17,278 nucleotides of DNA from NCBI GenBank assembly GCA_016928935.1, contig JAFGJU010000058.1, positions 1 to 17,278 on the forward strand, read 5' to 3'. The position numbers were made by a program, and so were the translations under genes. This stretch comes from Candidatus Eiseniibacteriota bacterium. Its GTDB lineage: Bacteria > Eisenbacteria > RBG-16-71-46 > JAFGJU01. Below are positions 8,817 to 15,638 of the stretch, piece after piece (position 1 is the first letter of the stretch; every line of letters begins with the position of its first letter). The notes beneath the pieces were generated by a model. That model had not been told where the DNA came from. It ran no database searches and saw nothing but the letters and a program-made list of their open reading frames with translations.

Positions 8817-9025
8817 CAGTCCTGGCTCACTCTCCTGACTCTCGACGCCTTCGGTCTGCCGGAGTCGGCGACCACGTCGAACTCGACTTCCTCACCCTCG
8901 GCGAGCGTCTTGAACCCGTCACCCTCGACGTCAGAAAAATGGACGGGCCACTCGCCTCCGTGGGCGCCTCTTACGACTCCCACGCCCTTTATTTCGTTAA
9001 ATCACTTGACATTACCGGCGCGCAA
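8816..9025 (-). pseudogene. Cold-shock-domain (CspA-like) ORF interrupted by an in-frame TGA
   Basis: Reading from a possible TTG start at 9025, the frame gives MRAGNVK, then TGA (9002-9004), then FNEIKGVGVV and on to a TGA at 8816-8818. Cold-shock proteins begin with VKWFN, so the TGA stands exactly where the conserved Trp codon TGG should be. The remaining 61 codons keep the family pattern: WPVHFSDVEGDGFKTLAEG and VEFDVVADSGRPKASRVRRV. The RNA-binding motif RNP1, normally KGFGFI, reads KGVGVV, so its aromatic residues are lost; RNP2 keeps VHF only. The last base of the TGA is the first base of the secA ATG. TGA is a normal stop elsewhere in the window. It may be a decaying gene, a sequencing error, a readthrough gene, or an ORF that begins after the TGA, though no convincing start with a Shine-Dalgarno is visible there. 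Confidence 0.7.
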
Positions 9026-9067
9026 TCGCCGCAATCCCCCTGGATGCTCGTACTGTCCCACGGGCTC

Positions 9068-9096
9068 ATGCTATTGCACTCTTGCTGACGTGTCAA
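9068..9096 (-). promoter_or_regulatory. Sigma-70-type promoter of the csp-like/secA-topA-trmFO-xerC-hslVU operon
   Basis: On the minus strand a perfect -35 box TTGACA (9091-9096) is followed by a 17-nt spacer and TAGCAT (9068-9073), which matches TATAAT at four of six positions. The predicted transcript would begin near 9061, about 36 nt before the TTG of the cold-shock ORF and about 245 nt before the secA ATG. It lies just after the stop of the upstream propeller gene, which fits a start of a new transcription unit. Confidence 0.6.
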
Positions 9097-9125
9097 GCGC
9101 GGGCGGGCACGGGCGGCGCGGACGG

Positions 9126-10991
9126 TCAATCCGGCCCTCCCTCACGGCTCACCTCGAGACACACGAACTGCCCATCGTTGGTCCCGAAGTAGACTCTTCC
9201 CCCCGCCACGGCCGGACTCGAATAGATTTGTGAGTGGGTATCGAACGCCCCCACCTCACCGCCTGTGACGACGTCGATAACGTGCAGCTTTCCGTCGTAG
9301 GACGTCACGAACAGAAGTCCGTCCCAGAGCGCCGGCCCCGACCTCGTGGCCCCTCCGGTCTTGAAGGTCCAGACGGCCGCTCCGTCGCTGACGCGCATGC
9401 AGCGCACCCACCCGTCGTCCGCCCCCACGTACGCGTTTCCTCCGTCCACCAGGATGGTGGACCTGACCTCACGCCCGGCCTCGGTCCTGGAGAGTTCCTT
9501 CCCCGTACGCGCATCCAGGACGAAAACGGCGCCGGAGTTGCACCCGCAGCAGACGAAAGAGCCGCCGCCGCCGGGCGAGGAGTACACGGGGCCGCCGGCC
9601 TGGTACTTCCATCTTACCTCCCCGGACACGAGCGACACGCAGTAGAACACGCCGTCCGCCGAGCCCACGTAACACCTTTCCCTCTCCACGAGCGGTGAAG
9701 ACCACACGAGCCCGCCGGTCTCCAATCTCCACCTCAGGCCTCCGTCCTTCGCGGAGAGGCAGTAAAGGTTTCTGTCGTATGAGCCGAACACGACGCTCCC
9801 GGAGCTTACCGCAGCGGAAGACACGACCCTGCCGCCGCTCCTGAAGCGCCAAAGCGTATTGCCCGAGGACGCGTCGATGCACCAGAACGTTCCGTCGTAC
9901 GAGCCCACATACACTCTTCCGTCGTCCACGGCGGGGCTGGCCCCCACTCCGCTTCCCACCGCGCACTTCCACACTTCCCTTCCTGTCTTGGCGTCCAGGC
10001 AGTACACGTGCGCGTCTCTGCACCCGAAGTACACTCTGTCACGCACCACGCGGGGCGAGGACGTGACCGCGGCTCCAAACTTCTTCCTCCAGACGGGCGA
10101 CAGCGTGACCCTGCGTGAGGCCCCGACCGCCGAGGAATCGCGGGCTCTCGTGCCCACGGCGACCGCCGACACTTCGCGCGGTTCCGCGACCTCTTCCACG
10201 AGGCCCTCTTCGGACCTCCCTCCCAGCGGCCACTTCACTATCAGGACCGCGGCCGCCGCGAGAGCAAGCAGGCCGAACACCCATGCGAGCTTGACTCGCG
10301 GGCGCGCCCGCGGGAACCTGAGTCGTGACCCCGTCCCGACGCCGAGCTCCAGACTTGCAGGTTTCCCCGTCGCTTCGCCGCGACGGGGGACCCGATGCTC
10401 CAGCACGAGCGCTCCGGTGAGCCTTCTCTCCTGTGACAGCCGGTGCAGTATCTCGGCAGGATCCCCGCGCTCCCTGCGCTGTCTCAAAGCGTCTTCGATC
10501 TCGTCAAAGTGCGTCCGTTCGGCGACCACGACCCGGTCCATGTCCGCTAGCGATTCCTTTCCCGATTCACCCGGCAGCCTGAGGACGTTGTTCTCCCTTG
10601 ACACGTGTGCAAGCACGTAGCTCCCGGCCGTGAGCCAGTGGCAGAGCCCGGCCCTCACCCACGCGGCCGCAAATGAGACTCGCTGCTCCAGCCGGCCGCC
10701 CTCCATGCTCAGAGCGGTCTCCCTGAGGAGCTTCATGTATTCCTCGGGCGGCCTAATGTCGCTCCCCCTCTTGAACTCCGCTATGGCCGCCTGGAAGAGC
10801 TCCCGGCCCCTCGCCGACTGGCCGCAGATGAGAAAGAACGCCTCGTCCGCCATCCGGCCCCTTGAAGTCTCCACGAACACGAGAGGAGCCCTCTCTCGAT
10901 GACTCAGCCCGAACGTCCTCACGGTGGACGAACCGGCCGCGGGCCCGCGGTCCCCAAGTGAGGTCGTCTTCTTGTCTCGGCCAGGGCGCAT
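9126..10991 (-). CDS. Membrane protein: degenerate PP2C-like domain, one TM helix, eight-bladed PQQ-type beta-propeller
   Basis: No gene name recognised; about 621 residues. Residues ~35-202 resemble a PP2C phosphatase fold: FFLICGQSARGRELFQAAIA sits where VADGMGGHxAGE is expected, LCHWLTAGSYVLAHV where VGDSRAYLV is expected, and ADMDRVVVAERTHFDEIEDAL then RRLTGALVLEHRV match its C-terminal end. The metal-binding Asp residues are gone (DG to GQ, GDS to AGS, DG to ER, DN to TG). One hydrophobic helix at about 233-253 is preceded by Arg/Lys, so the N-terminus should be cytoplasmic. Residues ~300-621 hold eight repeats of the type YVGSYDGTFWCIDASSGNTLW, as in BamB-like propellers. The ATG at 10991 has AGGTG 6 nt upstream; a GTG at 11000 would add three residues. 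The propeller is secure; the PP2C relation is inferred from pattern only. Confidence 0.8.
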   Translation of the reverse strand: MRPGRDKKTTSLGDRGPAAGSSTVRTFGLSHRERAPLVFVETSRGRMADEAFFLICGQSARGRELFQAAIAEFKRGSDIRPPEEYMKLLRETALSMEGGRLEQRVSFAAAWVRAGLCHWLTAGSYVLAHVSRENNVLRLPGESGKESLADMDRVVVAERTHFDEIEDALRQRRERGDPAEILHRLSQERRLTGALVLEHRVPRRGEATGKPASLELGVGTGSRLRFPRARPRVKLAWVFGLLALAAAAVLIVKWPLGGRSEEGLVEEVAEPREVSAVAVGTRARDSSAVGASRRVTLSPVWRKKFGAAVTSSPRVVRDRVYFGCRDAHVYCLDAKTGREVWKCAVGSGVGASPAVDDGRVYVGSYDGTFWCIDASSGNTLWRFRSGGRVVSSAAVSSGSVVFGSYDRNLYCLSAKDGGLRWRLETGGLVWSSPLVERERCYVGSADGVFYCVSLVSGEVRWKYQAGGPVYSSPGGGGSFVCCGCNSGAVFVLDARTGKELSRTEAGREVRSTILVDGGNAYVGADDGWVRCMRVSDGAAVWTFKTGGATRSGPALWDGLLFVTSYDGKLHVIDVVTGGEVGAFDTHSQIYSSPAVAGGRVYFGTNDGQFVCLEVSREGGPD

Positions 10992-10997
10992 TTCAAA

Positions 10998-11002
10998 CAC
11001 CT
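10998..11002 (-). promoter_or_regulatory. Ribosome binding site of the propeller gene
   Basis: AGGTG on the minus strand lies 6 nt before the ATG at 10991 and overlaps the TAG stop (11001-11003) of the gene before it. It favours that ATG over the GTG at 11000 and suggests translational coupling. Confidence 0.6.
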
Positions 11003-11573
11003 AGTGCGGCATGAGAATCTGCATCACGAAGCCGGCGGAAAGCGGGATGCGGAAGTTGTCGTCTATGGGTATCGGCAGCAGCTCGAACGTCGTGGCCACC
11101 AGTGCGCCGACGACGACTATGTCCGGCGGAAGGTCCGGGACCAAAAGGCCTATCAACACGCACGAAACGAAACACGCGAGGCTCCCCTCCAGGGTCTTCC
11201 CGAACACGTATGTCCTGCCGTATGTCTTTCCTATGAGCGCCGCCATGCTGTCGCCTATGGTCAGGTAGAGGAGAGCCGCGGCCGCTATGTTCTTCTGGAA
11301 GCAGTACACCGTCAGCAGCGCCGCTATCACGAGCGACGTGGAGCCCAGGAGCATCGTCTTTTCGTGCTCCCTGACGATGTCGCCGAAGAACCGGTAAAAG
11401 ACGGTCTTCAGCCTGGGCTCGTGGATCCTGAGCATGTCGAGGGTCAGGAAGATGCCCGCCGCCACGAGCAGGGCGGATTTCCCGAGGTACTCCGGCAGCA
11501 GGTAGTACGCCACGGGAACCCACGAAGACGAGAAATGGATCGCCTTTCTCTTTGCTTCAGCCAGCAGTGACAT
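11001..11573 (-). CDS. Membrane CTP-dependent polyprenol/diacylglycerol kinase family protein (SEC59/DGK1/phytol kinase-like)
   Basis: A 190-residue, very hydrophobic protein with about six or seven predicted membrane segments (near 13-29, 32-48, 76-92, 95-115, 130-146, 152-168, 175-189). It carries the family motifs GDSMAALIGKTYGR (108-121), KTLEGSLACF (126-135) and ELLPIPIDDNFRIPL (164-178). Members phosphorylate dolichol, phytol, polyprenol or diacylglycerol using CTP; the substrate here cannot be told from sequence. It is often annotated as a phosphatidate cytidylyltransferase relative, but is too short for CdsA. Starts at the ATG at 11573 are compatible with the family N-terminus (AKRKAIHF); an in-frame GTG at 11591 would add six residues, and neither has a strong Shine-Dalgarno. 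The TAG stop is 9 nt before the propeller gene's ATG. Confidence 0.8.
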   Translation of the reverse strand: MSLLAEAKRKAIHFSSSWVPVAYYLLPEYLGKSALLVAAGIFLTLDMLRIHEPRLKTVFYRFFGDIVREHEKTMLLGSTSLVIAALLTVYCFQKNIAAAALLYLTIGDSMAALIGKTYGRTYVFGKTLEGSLACFVSCVLIGLLVPDLPPDIVVVGALVATTFELLPIPIDDNFRIPLSAGFVMQILMPH

Positions 11574-11610
11574 ACGGATTCTTGGTATCACGAGGCGCTC
11601 GGCCGGTCAA

Positions 11611-11646
11611 CCGAAAAGGTGGGACCCGGCCGACGGTCGCGGCCGG
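11611..11646 (-). terminator. Weak terminator-like hairpin after glgC
   Basis: On the minus strand CCGGCCG and CGGCCGG form a perfect 7-bp stem with a 7-nt loop (11626-11646), followed after about 8 nt by TTTT (11614-11617). The T run is short and distant, so this may be a partial attenuator between glgC and the kinase gene or nothing at all. No promoter is evident downstream in the ~50 nt left before the kinase start. Confidence 0.3.
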
Positions 11647-11671
11647 ACGGTGTGCGCGGAGGAGGCTGCCG

Positions 11672-12940
11672 TCAGAACACGAACCCGTCCGGAATCACTC
11701 CGCCCTTCACCACCACGATCACTCCGTCACGAACATAGAACCGCCCATCGGGGTCGTCGTAGCTCCTGGCGAACTCCCTGTTGACCAGTTGGGCGCCCCT
11801 GCCGACGGACGCGTTCTTGTCCACTATTGCACGCCTGATGTGGGCGCCCTCCCCGATGCCGACGCGAGGTTCCAGGCTGTCGCCAGACTGGTAGTAATCC
11901 GCACCCATGATCAGGGAGTTTTCGATTATGGCGGCGGGCCTGACTCGGGCGCGGACGCCCAGTATGGAGTCACGCACGACGGCGCCCTCCACTATCGTGC
12001 CCTCGCACAGGATGGCGCCCTCTATGGAGGCTCTGTTGACCTTGGCGCCGGGCAGGAACCGCGGATGAGTGTAGATGGGCATGCCGGGGTCGAACAGGTT
12101 GAACCTGGGCAGCGCATGCACGAGGTCCATGTTGCAGTCGTAGAAGTTGCCCACGGTCCCGATGTCTGCCCAATAGCCCTTGAAGCAGTGGGCCTGGACG
12201 CGCACCTCACTTATGGCACGAGGGATTATGTGCCGCCCGAAGTCGGTCTGCTCGTTGTCGCGTCCCAGAACCTCCTGGAGGAATAACGAGTCGAACAGGT
12301 ACACTCCCATGTTGGCCAGGTACGGCCGGAACTGCGCTTCGTCGCGACTCAGCCCGCACTGGGTCGTGTCGGTCCTGAGCCCCTCCAGCACGTCCTCCCT
12401 CGTGGGTTTCTCAACGAAGGCCACGACGCGGCCCTCGGCGTTCACTCTCAGTATGCCCAGTCCTGCGGCCTCGTCCCTCGACACCGGCTTCACTGCGATG
12501 GACGCCGCCGCGCCGGAGGCCATGTGTGTGCGCTTGAAGTCCACGTAGTTCATTCGGTACAGGTGATCGCCGGACAGAATCAGGACGTACGGAGTCGGCA
12601 GAGAGTTTATGTGAGGCCAGGCCTGCCTGACGGCGTCGGCAGTGCCCCTGTACCAGCTCCCGCCCTGGGACGTCTGCTCCGCTGCCAGGATGCTCACGAA
12701 GCCCGAAGAGAAGTGGTCGAAGCGGTACGTGCTCGATATGTGTGCGTTCAGACTGGCCGATTGGAACATGGTGAGCACGTAGATACGGCTGATGTTGGAA
12801 TTGATGCAGTTGGACACGGGGACATCTATGAGCCTGTACTTGCCGGCCAGCGGCACCGCCGGCTTGGACCGCCACTTGGTGAGAGGAAAAAGCCGCTTGC
12901 CCTCGCCGCCGCCCAGGACGACCGCCGTGATCTCCTTCAT
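11672..12940 (-). CDS. glgC: Glucose-1-phosphate adenylyltransferase (ADP-glucose pyrophosphorylase)
   Basis: Makes ADP-glucose from ATP and glucose-1-phosphate, the committed step of bacterial glycogen synthesis. The protein is 422 residues. The nucleotidyltransferase domain starts with VLGGGEGKRLFPLT (8-21), KPAVPLAGKYRLIDVPVSNC (26-45), WYRGTADAVRQ (97-106), the catalytic Asp125 in ILSGDHLYRMNY, and the sugar-phosphate Lys178 in FVEKP. A left-handed beta-helix follows (about 290-422; INRASIEG-type hexapeptides, ending GVIPDGFVF). PVSNCINSNI and the C-terminal block look more like cyanobacterial/plant enzymes than E. coli GlgC. The ATG at 12940 has AGGGGG about 8 nt upstream; the frame is open 41 codons further up to an ATG at 13063, but that stretch is low-complexity and has no ribosome site. 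No other glycogen gene is in the window. Confidence 0.95.
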   Translation of the reverse strand: MKEITAVVLGGGEGKRLFPLTKWRSKPAVPLAGKYRLIDVPVSNCINSNISRIYVLTMFQSASLNAHISSTYRFDHFSSGFVSILAAEQTSQGGSWYRGTADAVRQAWPHINSLPTPYVLILSGDHLYRMNYVDFKRTHMASGAAASIAVKPVSRDEAAGLGILRVNAEGRVVAFVEKPTREDVLEGLRTDTTQCGLSRDEAQFRPYLANMGVYLFDSLFLQEVLGRDNEQTDFGRHIIPRAISEVRVQAHCFKGYWADIGTVGNFYDCNMDLVHALPRFNLFDPGMPIYTHPRFLPGAKVNRASIEGAILCEGTIVEGAVVRDSILGVRARVRPAAIIENSLIMGADYYQSGDSLEPRVGIGEGAHIRRAIVDKNASVGRGAQLVNREFARSYDDPDGRFYVRDGVIVVVKGGVIPDGFVF

Positions 12941-13077
12941 GACCTCGACCCCCTGCCAACCCGGCCGTTCTGAGGCCCGGTGTCCGTGAGTGCCCGCTTC
13001 CGAGGCCCACATGAGATGCCGCTGCCGACGCTGTGCCTTCGTGCCGCGAATCCGACGAAGCATTCGTAAAGCCCGCT

Positions 13078-13106
13078 ATGATAGCATGGATTCCGCCGCC
13101 CGGCAA
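13078..13106 (-). promoter_or_regulatory. Sigma-70-type promoter upstream of glgC
   Basis: On the minus strand TTGCCG (13101-13106, four of six matches to TTGACA) is followed by a 17-nt spacer and TATCAT (13078-13083, five of six matches to TATAAT). The predicted start near 13071 leaves an untranslated leader of about 130 nt before the glgC ATG. The -10 box lies within a short inverted repeat GCTAT-C-ATAGC (13075-13085), which could be an operator. In the leader CTTCGT and ACGAAG can pair around a 12-nt loop; I see no known riboswitch. Confidence 0.5.
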
Positions 13107-13112
13107 CAGTTT

Positions 13113-15632
13113 CTAATACAGCGACCGGTACGCGAGCAGGTCGGCCAGGACCCGGTGGATGTAGTCGCGCGTCTCCCTGTAAGACACACTTTCCATGTAC
13201 ACGAACCCGTCGGCTCCGCCGCGCGCCGGTCCTCCCCCTCCCTGCCGGGCAGCGCTCAACCATCTCTCGGCGTTTCCCTCTCCCGCGTTGTAAGCGGCCA
13301 GGGCCGCGACCACCGAGTCGGAGTAGCGACCGACGAGACGGCCGAGATGCCATATCCCGTACTTGAGGTTCACTTCCGGGTCCGTCAGGTCGATGTCCTC
13401 CTCTTCTTCCCCCAAGTACGCCGCCACCGAACGCGCGGTGCCCGGCATCAGCTGCATGAGGCCGACCGCCCCCGCGCGGGACACGGCCGCCGGGTCGAAC
13501 GCGCTCTCCCTCTTCATGACCGACAGCACGAGGAACGGGTCCACCCCCTGCGAGCGGCTGTGCTCGTACACCGCCCCCGCGAAACACACAGGATAAGTCA
13601 TCTTCCGGAGGAACTCCTCGGTGCGCACCGTGAGCCCGCGGTTCCCGCTCGTGGCCAGCGCCCGCTCCGCCGTCAACACCCCTCGTCTGTAGAGCCCGTT
13701 ACGCCAGTAAAGCTGCGCCAGGAGAGCGAGCGCTTCCGCGTTCCCGCTCAATCTCCTCTCGCAGACCGAGAACTCGACCTTGGCCAGGTCCGCCAGTCCC
13801 AACCGCAGCAGCACCGCACCGTTGCGGAACTCCTGTGGCAGGTCAATCAGGACATCCGCGGAGTCCGAGTGCGTGCTCACTCGCCCGCCGTACGAACCCG
13901 ACCCCTCCCCCACGTCTGCCCACGGCCGCACCAGGAGCACTGTGTCCAGCCCCTCTGAACGGGTCAGACTTAGTAAAAGCGCCCCGTAGAGCCCCCCGGG
14001 GTCGGGGCCCCGGCCGGCCGTCTCAGCTCGGACAGTCTCCACCGTCACGGGCTTTCCCGCCGCCAGGTCGCACTTGAGCACCCAGAACGCCGCCGAGTCC
14101 CGCAGATCCGGCAGGGACGTGCTCTTTCTCACAACAGCGAACAGCGACCGCGCCTCGGCGTACCTGCCGCGGCGGAACTCACAGAACCCCTTCCGCCAGA
14201 GCGACTCCTGACCCAGTCGGCTGGCCGGGTACCTCCGATTGAGCGACGCATACTCGCTCGCGGCCTCGTCCAAGCGCCCCAGGGACTCCAGGTCGAAACC
14301 GACCTCCCACGCCGCCTCCATTCCGACTGCCCCGTCCGCCTCTCTGGCCAGCTCGCGCATGATGCGCACGGAAACCTCGGCCTTGCCGGCCTGCCTCCGG
14401 CACCTGGCGAACCACAGCCTGGCGCGCCACGACTGGTGCTTGCTCCGCTCCATCCTTTCCAACTTCTGAAACAGCCCGGCGGCCTTGTCGTATTGACCCA
14501 TCCGATAACGGAGACGCGCCAGCTCCCATACTGCCGCGGTGGACCTCGGGTTGGAACGGACGGCACTCTCAAGTATCCGAGCCGCTTCCGCTTCTCTCCC
14601 TCCGCGCGCCAGGCAGCCGGCCAGGCCGAGAGTCTCCGACAGCTCCAGGCCCGTCTGCCCCCGCGCTACCAGCGACGCGTACTCGTCGCACGCGGCGCGA
14701 GCCTCCGGCACGGAGCCCCCACCACGGAATGTCTCCGCCAAGAACCTGGCCGCCCGGTCATACTCCCCTTTGTTCCTGTAGTACCTGCCGAGGGCAAGTC
14801 CGACTCTGACCTCATCGCCGCTGCTCAGGTCCTCCTTCATGAGGTCTTCGAGCATCACTCGACCTTCTTCGCGCAGTCTCGACCCGGCCAAGGTAACACC
14901 CGTCGTGACCCTCGCAAGCCTCAGTATGTGGGAAGGAGCCGCTGCTGCGGCCGAAGGCCCGGGTTCTGCCTCCTCCGGCTCCAACCTTTTCTCGAGCGAC
15001 AGCATTCTTTCCGCCTCACCGCTCGCGCCGCAACGCTCGAGGGCCAGGTAGGTCGCGTGAGGAGCAAGATGGAAGCCCGGCCTGGCAGCTCGCTCGAAAT
15101 ACCGGCTTGCCAGGGCATGCTTTCCGTCCTTTGTCAGGACGATACCGGCTGCCAGAGCCCACGTCTCAAACCCACCCGCGCTCTCTTCCAGCGATTCCAC
15201 GAACGGCAGCAGGCGCTTGAGGGTCAGCTCCCGGTCCTCACGGTTCTCGGCGAACCCGCCCACCAGGCACGGCGCCAGCTCCTCGGCGTAGGGCCCCAGG
15301 CCGGGCTCGAACCCCTCCATGAGACCAAGCACCAACTCACGGGTTTCGGCCGTCAGGCGTGTCCTCTCGTGCGACGCCGCACTCAGCCGCGCGAAGGCGC
15401 CGTCACGCTGCAGGATGAGAGTGAGAGCGTCCAGTTGGGACACCGAGTCCGCCACAGCCAGCACGGACTCCAAGTCAGGGGAACGGTCCCCCCCCCGCTC
15501 TGGCTGCCCAGGCGCAGCCAGACCAAGAGCCGGAAGCAGCAGAAAGATGGGAAACGCACACAGACAGCAAGTGACGGCGGACAGCGTCAGCTTACGCCGG
15601 TCCGCCCGCATGAGAGCTTTCAGTCTCAACAC
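13113..15632 (-). CDS. Soluble lytic murein transglycosylase (Slt70-like) with TPR-like solenoid
   Basis: A periplasmic enzyme that cleaves peptidoglycan glycan strands to 1,6-anhydromuropeptides. Length is 839 residues. The N-terminus has a basic stretch and a hydrophobic signal peptide (about 15-40, ending LGLAAPG). Residues ~60-640 form an alpha-helical solenoid with clear tetratricopeptide-like units around 335-500 (for example MGQYDKAAGLFQKLERM). The SLT domain occupies the last ~150 residues: MKRESAFDP with catalytic Glu709, GAVGLMQLMPGTA, ALAAYNAGEGNAERWL and a C-terminal YRETRDYIHRVLADLLAYR. The GTG start at 15632 lies 6 nt after the stop of the upstream gene with AGGTAGG just before it; an ATG at 15611 would give seven fewer residues and still leave the signal peptide. 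A run of nine G (15488-15496) follows the signal peptide. Ends in TAG. Confidence 0.93.
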   Translation of the reverse strand: MLRLKALMRADRRKLTLSAVTCCLCAFPIFLLLPALGLAAPGQPERGGDRSPDLESVLAVADSVSQLDALTLILQRDGAFARLSAASHERTRLTAETRELVLGLMEGFEPGLGPYAEELAPCLVGGFAENREDRELTLKRLLPFVESLEESAGGFETWALAAGIVLTKDGKHALASRYFERAARPGFHLAPHATYLALERCGASGEAERMLSLEKRLEPEEAEPGPSAAAAAPSHILRLARVTTGVTLAGSRLREEGRVMLEDLMKEDLSSGDEVRVGLALGRYYRNKGEYDRAARFLAETFRGGGSVPEARAACDEYASLVARGQTGLELSETLGLAGCLARGGREAEAARILESAVRSNPRSTAAVWELARLRYRMGQYDKAAGLFQKLERMERSKHQSWRARLWFARCRRQAGKAEVSVRIMRELAREADGAVGMEAAWEVGFDLESLGRLDEAASEYASLNRRYPASRLGQESLWRKGFCEFRRGRYAEARSLFAVVRKSTSLPDLRDSAAFWVLKCDLAAGKPVTVETVRAETAGRGPDPGGLYGALLLSLTRSEGLDTVLLVRPWADVGEGSGSYGGRVSTHSDSADVLIDLPQEFRNGAVLLRLGLADLAKVEFSVCERRLSGNAEALALLAQLYWRNGLYRRGVLTAERALATSGNRGLTVRTEEFLRKMTYPVCFAGAVYEHSRSQGVDPFLVLSVMKRESAFDPAAVSRAGAVGLMQLMPGTARSVAAYLGEEEEDIDLTDPEVNLKYGIWHLGRLVGRYSDSVVAALAAYNAGEGNAERWLSAARQGGGGPARGGADGFVYMESVSYRETRDYIHRVLADLLAYRSLY
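15488..15496 (-). repeat. Homopolymer of nine G in the coding strand of the transglycosylase gene
   Basis: Nine consecutive C on the + strand, read as G on the coding strand. It encodes Arg-Gly-Gly around residues 46-48, just after the signal peptide. It is the longest mononucleotide run I noticed in the window. One added or lost base would truncate the protein before its catalytic domain. Confidence 0.9.
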
Positions 15633-15638
15633 CGTCGC

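Noticed and set aside
9002..9004. TGA as Trp or selenocysteine codon (recoded genome)
   Set aside because: Many intact genes in the window end in TGA and use TGG for Trp, so a general TGA-to-Trp code is excluded; a Sec in the VKWFN position has no precedent I know and no SECIS-like hairpin is evident.
9097..9125. GC-rich stretch after the propeller stop as an intrinsic terminator
   Set aside because: The sequence is direct GGGCGGGC/GGGCGGC repeats rather than an inverted repeat, and no T run follows.
7590..9233. 547-codon plus-strand open frame opposite secA and the cold-shock ORF
   Set aside because: Same antisense artefact; it crosses the secA promoter region and ends in the propeller gene without any domain pattern.
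12941..13063. GlgC start at the upstream ATG (13063)
   Set aside because: The 41 added residues are Arg/Gly/His-rich, lie in the leader, have no Shine-Dalgarno, and the family normally begins a few residues before the VLGGG motif.
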